From: an uncultured Acidimicrobiales bacterium
Lineage (GTDB): Bacteria; Actinomycetota; Acidimicrobiia; Acidimicrobiales; UBA10347
Length of the DNA stretch: 10,826 nucleotides
Direction: 5' to 3'
Assembly: GCA_937942965.1 (NCBI GenBank)
Contig: CALDGN010000273.1
Coordinates: forward strand, 1-10,826
Shown here: one piece after another, positions 6,267-10,826 of the stretch
How the letters are laid out: the number at the start of each line of letters is the position of its first letter
Numbering within the stretch: position 1 is the stretch's first letter
The notes under the pieces: generated by a model
What the model was told of the DNA's origin: nothing
Databases searched by the model: none
What the model saw: the letters and a program-made list of their open reading frames with translations, nothing else
Translations under genes and position numbers: made by a program

Positions 6267-7405
6267 GCTCGACCTCCGGGCAGGAGGTGCAGCGGAGCGA
6301 TCTTGCGGGCGGCGTCGCGGACCCAGCCAGCTGCTCGGGCCGATGCGACGATGTCGGCGTCCCATTCGATGCGGTTCGGGCTGTCGGTGCCACAGATCAC
6401 CGCGGCGATGGCTGGCGTGCTGCCGACGTTGCTGAAGTTGCGCCAGGCGCTCGGCGGGACCGACACCACGGAGCCGGTGGCTGGCTTGGCGTCGAGCTGG
6501 TCGTCGCCGCGGTTCATGCTGATCTGCCAGTCACCTTCGGCCAGCAGGAGCACTTGGGATTCAGCGAGACGATGGAGACCGGTCGAGCATCCGGGGTCGA
6601 CACGAAGCCAGTCGATGGAGAAGCCCTGGGCGGTCATGATCGGCGCCTGGTGACGGCGATCTTCGGACATGCCGTGACCGAGCACCGACGCGACGTGCGA
6701 GGCGTGCCCGTCGAGCACTGCCGACAGCAAGCCTCGGTCGGTCCAGGCGCGGTCGTCGGCTTTGACGAGGTGGGCGGCGAGTTCGTCGTCGGTGTAGCTG
6801 TCGATGCCTTGGAGGGCGTCGTCGTTGATCGGGGCGACGGCTTCGCTGGCGTCTTGGCCGGCTGCGGCGTCGATGATCGAGTTGTCTGGGGCGAGGTGGA
6901 GACCGGTGTCGGCCGCTTCGCGCAGCACATCGGGCGACCAGATGATGCCGCCGGTGTCGTCGCCGCCAAGGGCGACGAACACCCAGCTGTCGTCGGGGCC
7001 AGTGTTGGTGAATCCTCGGAAGACCCACGTCGGCGCCGCGAACACGTCGCCGACGCCGAGGTCGATGGACTGCTCGGCGTTGCGCCCGATGTCCATGCGG
7101 AATGATCCACGAGTACAGACGAAGACTTCGGCGGTGTAGTGCAGGTGCGGGTTGTTAACGACACCGCTCGGCATCGATGCGGCGCCGACGTTGAAGCCGT
7201 GGGGAACGGTGAGGTTGATCTTCTGGTCGGCGTTCTGGCTAACGCCGGGACCAATGAACGAGTAGCTGGCCTTGCCCTGGCTTCGTTCGATGCGGACGTC
7301 GACGAACGCCTCGGTGTCGGGCATGAAGTCGTCGGGCTCGATGACGCGTCGAGCGAGCTCGTCGCGGCTCACGGGAAGCCCGTCGGATGGAACAGAAGTC
7401 GACAT
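6263..7405 (-). CDS. Two-domain cupin (bicupin) protein
   Basis: This is a 380-residue cytoplasmic bicupin, possibly a sugar or sugar-acid isomerase, an oxygenase-like enzyme or a non-catalytic binder. ATG 7405 lies one base after the SDR stop; earlier starts would extend into the SDR gene. Cupin 1 has the exact first motif HxH(x)3E(x)6G at 87-100 (His87, His89, Glu93, Gly100). Its second motif is GDVFAAPTWVFRGFTN, where the usual metal-ligand His is Arg130. Cupin 2 (about 255-345) has GLHRLAESQ with His278 and Glu282, lacks the first His of the pair, and again ends in an Arg motif (SAWRNFSN, Arg322). So domain 1 keeps three of four ligands and domain 2 probably two. The linker 145-215 is acidic and includes LGGDDTGGIIWSPDVLREA. 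It sits between the SDR and hydrolase genes with a 4-nt overlap downstream. I do not recognise a characterised member, so the reaction is left open. Confidence 0.8.
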   Translation of the reverse strand: MSTSVPSDGLPVSRDELARRVIEPDDFMPDTEAFVDVRIERSQGKASYSFIGPGVSQNADQKINLTVPHGFNVGAASMPSGVVNNPHLHYTAEVFVCTRGSFRMDIGRNAEQSIDLGVGDVFAAPTWVFRGFTNTGPDDSWVFVALGGDDTGGIIWSPDVLREAADTGLHLAPDNSIIDAAAGQDASEAVAPINDDALQGIDSYTDDELAAHLVKADDRAWTDRGLLSAVLDGHASHVASVLGHGMSEDRRHQAPIMTAQGFSIDWLRVDPGCSTGLHRLAESQVLLLAEGDWQISMNRGDDQLDAKPATGSVVSVPPSAWRNFSNVGSTPAIAAVICGTDSPNRIEWDADIVASARAAGWVRDAARKIAPLHLLPGGRA

Positions 7406-7406
7406 G

Positions 7407-8153
7407 TCAGTTGGTTCCGAGTGGTCGACCGCCGTCGACGCTGATGATGGTTCCGGTGGTGAAGGGCAGGTCTCGCACAACGGCGCTCACGGCAGCGGCG
7501 ACGTCGTCGCCGGTTGCGAGCCGAGCGAGCGGTGTGGCGTTGCGTTGTGTGTCGAGGATCTCGGTGGGCATGCGGGCGGCGTACTCCCCCAGCACCCAGC
7601 CGGGTGAGACCGAGACGACACGGATCTTGGGGCCAAGGGCCCGGGCAAGCGATCGGGTCATCGAGTCGAGCGCCGCCTTGGATGCGCAGTAGGCCACGTT
7701 GCTTCCTTGGCCGGTCACGCCCGAGACCGACGAGATGTTGACGATCACCGGATCTGCGGCCGCGTCGAGCAGCGACCGGAACGCACGAATGCAGGCGAAC
7801 GGTCCGCGCCAGTTCGTGGCGAAGATGTCGTCGATGACGTCGTCGGTCAGACCGTCGAGGTCATCGTGGGCGACGGGTTGGGTCTTGCCGGCGCAGTTGA
7901 CGAGCACGTCGATGGCACCGTGTTGCTCCGCGAGATCGGCGGCGATCGCAGCCAACGCGTCGCTGTCGGTGACGGGGATGGCGGCCGCAACGTGAGCTTG
8001 GCCAGCCGACGTGTCGAGCGAGTCAACAACGGCGGCGGCACGTTCGGACGACGAGCCGTAACCAACGACGACAGACATGCCGTCAGACGCGAACCGCTGG
8101 GCAATGGCTGAACCAATGCCTCCGCTCGCTCCGGTTACGACCGCAATACCCAT
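7407..8153 (-). CDS. Short-chain dehydrogenase/reductase (classical SDR)
   Basis: This is a 248-residue NAD(P)-dependent oxidoreductase of the FabG-like classical SDR type. ATG 8153 follows the dehydrogenase stop by 13 bp. The Rossmann signature TGASGGIG is at 7-14, NCAG at 86-89, Asn114 in FATNWRG, catalytic Ser142 in NISSVSG, and YCASK with Tyr155 and Lys159, so the whole catalytic tetrad is present. The segment after strand 2 reads VVVGYGSSSE with no acidic residue, which tends to go with NADP, but this is a weak inference. The C-terminus has the usual TGTIISVDGG. It probably oxidises or reduces a hydroxyl or keto group of the imported compound, next to the HisD-like enzyme. In dihydroxypropanesulfonate pathways SDR enzymes (HpsO, HpsP) work beside HpsN, which is a suggestive parallel only. 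The family is certain; the substrate is unknown. Confidence 0.93.
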   Translation of the reverse strand: MGIAVVTGASGGIGSAIAQRFASDGMSVVVGYGSSSERAAAVVDSLDTSAGQAHVAAAIPVTDSDALAAIAADLAEQHGAIDVLVNCAGKTQPVAHDDLDGLTDDVIDDIFATNWRGPFACIRAFRSLLDAAADPVIVNISSVSGVTGQGSNVAYCASKAALDSMTRSLARALGPKIRVVSVSPGWVLGEYAARMPTEILDTQRNATPLARLATGDDVAAAVSAVVRDLPFTTGTIISVDGGRPLGTN

Positions 8154-8166
8154 CAGACAGTGCCCA

Positions 8167-9450
8167 TCAGTTCGCGGCTGCCCCGTAGCGCTCGACTCGG
8201 ATATCGGCCTGCGCCTGGTGGCCGGCGAAGTTCTCGATGGCGCACAGGCGGGAGCAGTACTCGCCGATCATTGCGCTCGACTCGGCGTTGGTGACACGCT
8301 GGTGGGTGACGGTCTTGATGAACTTGCCGACCCACAGACCGCCCGTGTACCGGGCGGCGCCTTGGGTCGGAAGCGTGTGGTTCGTGCCGATGACTTTGTC
8401 GCCGTAGCTGACGTTGGTCATCGGGCCGAGGAACAGCGCGCCGTAGTTGCGCATGTGCTCGAAGAAGTAGTCGTCGTCGTTCGTCATGACCTGGACGTGT
8501 TCGAACGCCAGGTCCTCGGCGACCGCCAGCATCTCGGCGTTGTCTTCGCAGAGGATGACCCGGCCGTAGTCGTCCCAGGCGACCGAGGCCACGTCGGCGG
8601 TCGCGAGCGTTTCGAGTTGGCGAGCGACCTCGGCGATCGTGTCTTCGGCCAGTGAGCGGCTCGTCGTGAGCAGCACGGCGGGCGAGGTAGGTCCGTGTTC
8701 GGCCTGGCCGAGAAGGTCGGTGGCGCAGATTTTGCCATCGACCGTGTCGTCGGCGATCACGAGCGTTTCGGTCGGGCCAGCGAGCAGATCGATGCCGACA
8801 CGGCCGAACAGCAGCCGCTTGGCTTCGGCCACAAAGGCGTTGCCGGGGCCGACCAAGAAGTCGACCGAGTCGACGAACTCGGTGCCGATCGCCATGGCGG
8901 CGACGGCCTGGATGCCGCCGAGCAGGTAGATCTCGTCGGCGCCGGCCAGGTGCATGGCGGTCACGGTCTCGGCCGGAATCTCACCGTTGATCGGCGGCGT
9001 GCACGCAGCGACGCGGGGAACGCCAGCGACCTTGGCGGTGAGCACGGACATGTGCGCACTGGCCACCATCGGGTAGCGGCCGCCGGGCACGTAGCAGCCG
9101 ACGCTGGCGACCGGCAGGTTGCGGTGTCCGAGGAACACGCCGGGCAGCGTCTCCACTTCGACGTCGCTCAACGTGGCCAGCTGGGCCTCGGCGAAGTTGC
9201 GGATCTGGGTTTGCGCAAACTCAATGTCGGCGATGGTCTGCGGGTCGACGCTGGCGACGACGTCGGCGATCTGTTGTTCGCTGAGCCGGAACGACTCCGG
9301 CGTCCAGTTGTCGAACTTCTCGCTGAGTTCGCGGACCGCAGCTTCGCCGCGGTCTTCGATGTCGGAGATGATGCCTCGCACCGTCTCGGCGAGTTCGAGA
9401 TTGGCACCGTGCGCCGATTTCGCGGTCGCATCTTTGATGATCTCAGGCAT
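8167..9450 (-). CDS. Histidinol-dehydrogenase-family enzyme, HpsN-like polyol dehydrogenase
   Basis: This is a 427-residue zinc-dependent, NAD-linked alcohol dehydrogenase of the HisD family. ATG 9450 (MPEIIKDATAKS) is chosen because it has a GGAAGGA ribosome site and overlaps the regulator stop by only 8 nt; a longer reading exists upstream but lies inside the regulator gene. The full HisD active-site set can be placed: zinc ligands Gln249, His252, Asp351 and His411, and catalytic Glu317-His318 (in AFEHVQV). They correspond in spacing to Gln259, His262, Asp360, His419, Glu326 and His327 of E. coli HisD. The GTNHTLPT motif and the following ARYTGGLWVGKF, together with a C-terminus like QADIRVERYG, resemble sulfopropanediol dehydrogenase HpsN and other HisD paralogues of catabolic clusters. 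No other his gene is present, so a role in histidine synthesis is unlikely. It probably performs a two-step oxidation of a terminal hydroxyl to a carboxylate. Calling the substrate dihydroxypropanesulfonate would be speculative. Confidence 0.9.
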   Translation of the reverse strand: MPEIIKDATAKSAHGANLELAETVRGIISDIEDRGEAAVRELSEKFDNWTPESFRLSEQQIADVVASVDPQTIADIEFAQTQIRNFAEAQLATLSDVEVETLPGVFLGHRNLPVASVGCYVPGGRYPMVASAHMSVLTAKVAGVPRVAACTPPINGEIPAETVTAMHLAGADEIYLLGGIQAVAAMAIGTEFVDSVDFLVGPGNAFVAEAKRLLFGRVGIDLLAGPTETLVIADDTVDGKICATDLLGQAEHGPTSPAVLLTTSRSLAEDTIAEVARQLETLATADVASVAWDDYGRVILCEDNAEMLAVAEDLAFEHVQVMTNDDDYFFEHMRNYGALFLGPMTNVSYGDKVIGTNHTLPTQGAARYTGGLWVGKFIKTVTHQRVTNAESSAMIGEYCSRLCAIENFAGHQAQADIRVERYGAAAN

Positions 9451-10459
9451 GGGTGGTCCTTCCCTGGCGGATCGTCCCCGGAACGACGACATCGTGTGGA
9501 TCGCTGTCGGCCTGGTCGAGGAGTCGAGTGAGAGCGTGTTCCACGAGCAACTCGATCGGTTGTTCGAGGGTGGTGAGGTCGTAGCCAGCCCAACTTGCTT
9601 GTGGCAGACCGTCGAAGCCCGTGAGCAGTACGTCGCGTGGCGCTTCGATGTCGCGTTCGCGCAGGCCGTCGATGACGCCAAACGCAACCTCGTCACTGCC
9701 GACGAGAATCGCATCGGCAAGGTCGGGCGTGTCGTCAGCCAAGTGCTGGGCGATCTTGTAGCCGGCTTCGTAGCTGAAGGCGCCCGCTTCGACGTAGCGG
9801 CACGGCACCCCGTGGCTGCCGAACTCGGTCACCGCACCTCGGTACCGCTGCTGGTCGGTGCTGGTCGAGGCGATGCCGCCGACGAACACGGCCGATCGAG
9901 CGCCGCGGCCGACGACGTGGGCAGCGAGTGCTTGACTGCCCGCCTCGTTGTCGACCGTCACCGAGGACACCAGGCCCGAGGCGGCGGGCTGGTTGAAGGC
10001 CACGGTTGGCATCGCGAGCTGTTCGATGCGGGCGAGCTGGGCGGGGCCGATGCTCGCCGACGCGGCAATCAGCCCGTCGAGGCGATAGCGAGCCACTGTT
10101 TCCAGCACGTCGTTGACCTGCGTGGGTTCGGCGAAGCTGAACAACAGGAGCTGTTTGCTGCGCTCGGTGAGCTGGCGGGAGAACAGCGTGAGCACGTGCT
10201 GCCAGTACTCGCCTGCGGCGGGGACGATGGCGCCAACGATGTCGGTGCGTTGTGCTTTGAGGCTGCGAGCGATGGCGTTCGGCACGTAGCCGAGCCGTTC
10301 GGCGGCGTCGCGCACTTTGGCGCTCGTCGCTGGTGCGACCTTGTCGGGCGATGAGAAGACGCGCGCGACGGTGGCTTGCGATACCCCGGCCTCGGTTGCC
10401 ACGTCATGCGACGTGACCCGGCCGGACCTTGTGTTGGTCGACCCCGTGTTTCCCCTCAC
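9443..10459 (-). CDS. LacI-family transcriptional regulator
   Basis: This is a 338-residue DNA-binding regulator that opens the catabolic operon. The start is taken as GTG 10459, which puts the helix-turn-helix in its usual N-terminal place and lies 9 nt past a -10 box, implying an almost leaderless mRNA. The HTH is VTSHDVATEAGVSQATVARV at about 15-34, followed by FSSPDKV, a recognition and hinge segment ending GYVPNAIARSLKAQRT at 58-72. Residues about 73-338 form the periplasmic-binding-like effector domain, with VGAIVP, DGLIAA near 128-133, FVGG near 192-195, DQQRYRG near 202-208, VGSDEVAFGVIDGL near 253-266 and LTGFDG near 279-284. LacI-type proteins usually repress until a sugar-like ligand binds. 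The 16-bp palindrome at the promoter is its probable operator, giving autoregulation. It overlaps the downstream dehydrogenase by 8 nt. The family is certain; the effector is unknown. Confidence 0.94.
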   Translation of the reverse strand: MRGNTGSTNTRSGRVTSHDVATEAGVSQATVARVFSSPDKVAPATSAKVRDAAERLGYVPNAIARSLKAQRTDIVGAIVPAAGEYWQHVLTLFSRQLTERSKQLLLFSFAEPTQVNDVLETVARYRLDGLIAASASIGPAQLARIEQLAMPTVAFNQPAASGLVSSVTVDNEAGSQALAAHVVGRGARSAVFVGGIASTSTDQQRYRGAVTEFGSHGVPCRYVEAGAFSYEAGYKIAQHLADDTPDLADAILVGSDEVAFGVIDGLRERDIEAPRDVLLTGFDGLPQASWAGYDLTTLEQPIELLVEHALTRLLDQADSDPHDVVVPGTIRQGRTTHA

Positions 10460-10468
10460 GATCTGGCG

Positions 10469-10497
10469 ACCTTATGACTACGTAGTCATCCATGCAA
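10469..10497 (-). promoter_or_regulatory. Sigma-70-type promoter of the regulator/catabolic operon
   Basis: On the minus strand TTGCAT (10492-10497) and TAAGGT (10469-10474) are separated by exactly 17 nt, the optimal spacing for housekeeping sigma factors. Starting about 7-10 nt after the -10 box, transcription would begin at or just before the GTG at 10459, so the mRNA would be leaderless or nearly so, a common arrangement in actinobacteria. Confidence 0.65.
10474..10489. promoter_or_regulatory. Perfect 16-bp palindrome, probable LacI-type operator
   Basis: ATGACTACGTAGTCAT is its own reverse complement and has a central CG, as LacI-family operators usually do. It fills almost all of the spacer between the -35 and -10 boxes and touches the first base of the -10, so a bound regulator would block RNA polymerase. 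I saw no second close copy in the window. Confidence 0.7.
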
Positions 10498-10521
10498 GAG
10501 GTTGGCTCGATTTTCTTGCCC

Positions 10522-10557
10522 AGCTCGTGCTGCGGCGCACACTTGATCGGACGAGCT
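10522..10557 (-). terminator. Weak hairpin after the upstream NTF2-like gene
   Basis: A 7-bp inverted repeat (10522-10528 and 10551-10557, AGCTCGT and its complement) overlaps the stop codon and encloses 22 nt that contain a smaller UGCG-C-CGCA element. No U-tract follows. It may weakly end transcription of the upstream gene ahead of the promoter at 10469-10497, or it may be incidental. Confidence 0.3.
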
Positions 10558-10826
10558 AGGAGCCGAGCAGGATCTGCTTCCAGATTGCGGTGTCGTCAAA
10601 GAGGATCCACTCTCGACGCAGGCCCCAGGGGCCGAATTCGGCGTGTGAGAGTCCCATGACGTACACCTCGGCCCCCGTGGGATCGCCATAGCGGGTGCCG
10701 CCATCGTGGGTGCCGTGCAGCGACCAGCGCAATGCGCCGCGCTCGCCCAGCCCAGGATCGTCGCGACCGATCTGGTGGTGGATCGTGAATGTGGCGTCGG
10801 GGAAGCACTCGCGAAGCGAAGACCAG
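10556..10826 (-). CDS. NTF2/SnoaL-like (ester cyclase-type) protein, 5' end cut by the window
   Basis: These are the last 89 codons of a gene that enters from the right edge, ending at TAG 10556-10558. The visible part fits the C-terminal half of a SnoaL-like ester cyclase: a strand with RWSLHGTHDGGTRYGDPTG, then EVYVMGLSHAEFGPWGLRRE and a final strand with ILFDDTAIWKQIL. The alternation of the pattern W-x-LHGTHxG, a PTG turn and a closing D-x-x-x-x-W-K-Q is typical of that fold. It lies 96 bp upstream of the regulator on the same strand, and a promoter lies in between, so it may belong to a preceding unit of the same pathway. It and the left-edge gene bracket the operon. No signal peptide or membrane segment is visible in the part seen. 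The reaction is unknown. Confidence 0.6.
   Translation of the reverse strand, partial: WSSLRECFPDATFTIHHQIGRDDPGLGERGALRWSLHGTHDGGTRYGDPTGAEVYVMGLSHAEFGPWGLRREWILFDDTAIWKQILLGS

Noticed and set aside
5178..6653. A 491-codon plus-strand open frame.
   Set aside because: It crosses the antisense of three good minus-strand genes and has a low-complexity Ser-rich start. It shows no domain motifs. Long antisense frames are expected in GC-rich DNA.
7406..7480. Earlier start for the bicupin at 7480.
   Set aside because: It would overlap the SDR gene by 74 bp and adds a non-conserved stretch. ATG 7405 lies one base after the SDR stop.
9451..9720. Possible 90-residue N-terminal extension of the HisD-like enzyme.
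   Set aside because: The extra stretch lies wholly within the regulator gene in another frame and does not look like HisD sequence. ATG 9450 has a good ribosome site and gives a standard-length protein.
10400..10415. Inverted repeat CACGTC-ATGC-GACGTG as a second operator.
   Set aside because: It lies inside the helix-turn-helix coding region, has a 4-nt gap and does not resemble the 16-bp palindrome at the promoter. Codon constraint or chance explains it.

Overview
The window is a GC-rich stretch in which every supportable gene lies on the minus strand. Dense GC-ending codons, GTG starts, a lipoprotein with a long Ser/Asp/Glu-rich linker, a near-leaderless regulator mRNA and no ATPase gene beside the sugar transporter all fit a high-GC actinobacterium, possibly of the Acidimicrobiia. 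That placement is an impression from style, not a measured assignment.

Read in the direction of transcription, from high to low coordinates, the window opens with the 3' end of an NTF2/SnoaL-like gene (10556-10826). Next comes a short intergenic gap (10460-10555) holding a well-formed promoter. The 17-nt spacer of this promoter contains nearly all of a perfect 16-bp palindrome, a likely LacI-type operator. It drives a LacI-family regulator (9443-10459), followed with almost no gaps by a histidinol-dehydrogenase-family dehydrogenase of the HpsN-like type (8167-9450), an SDR oxidoreductase (7407-8153), a two-domain cupin (6263-7405), an alpha/beta hydrolase (5523-6266), a solute-binding lipoprotein (2819-5542), a MalF-type permease (1823-2689), a MalG-type permease (407-1819) and a second NTF2/SnoaL-like gene that runs off the left end (1-402). 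Overlaps of 4, 8 and 20 nt and gaps of 1 to 13 nt suggest one transcription unit. The only sizeable internal gap is 129 bp between the binding protein and the first permease, and it carries two back-to-back hairpins.

The genes fit an import-and-catabolism operon for a small polyol, sugar or sugar-acid-like compound. The lipoprotein and the two permeases would import it with an ATPase encoded elsewhere. The HisD-like enzyme and the SDR would oxidise hydroxyl groups, while the cupin, hydrolase and NTF2-like proteins would do isomerisation, cyclisation or hydrolysis steps. LacI would sense the substrate or an intermediate. The substrate cannot be read from the sequence; a sulfonated polyol such as dihydroxypropanesulfonate is one hypothesis, through the HpsN resemblance.

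Two transporter proteins are architecturally odd. The binding protein is a 907-residue tandem fusion of two homologous full-length binding domains behind one lipobox. The MalG-type permease is 470 residues instead of about 280, because roughly 185 residues with about six hydrophobic segments sit between its first membrane helix and the conserved core.
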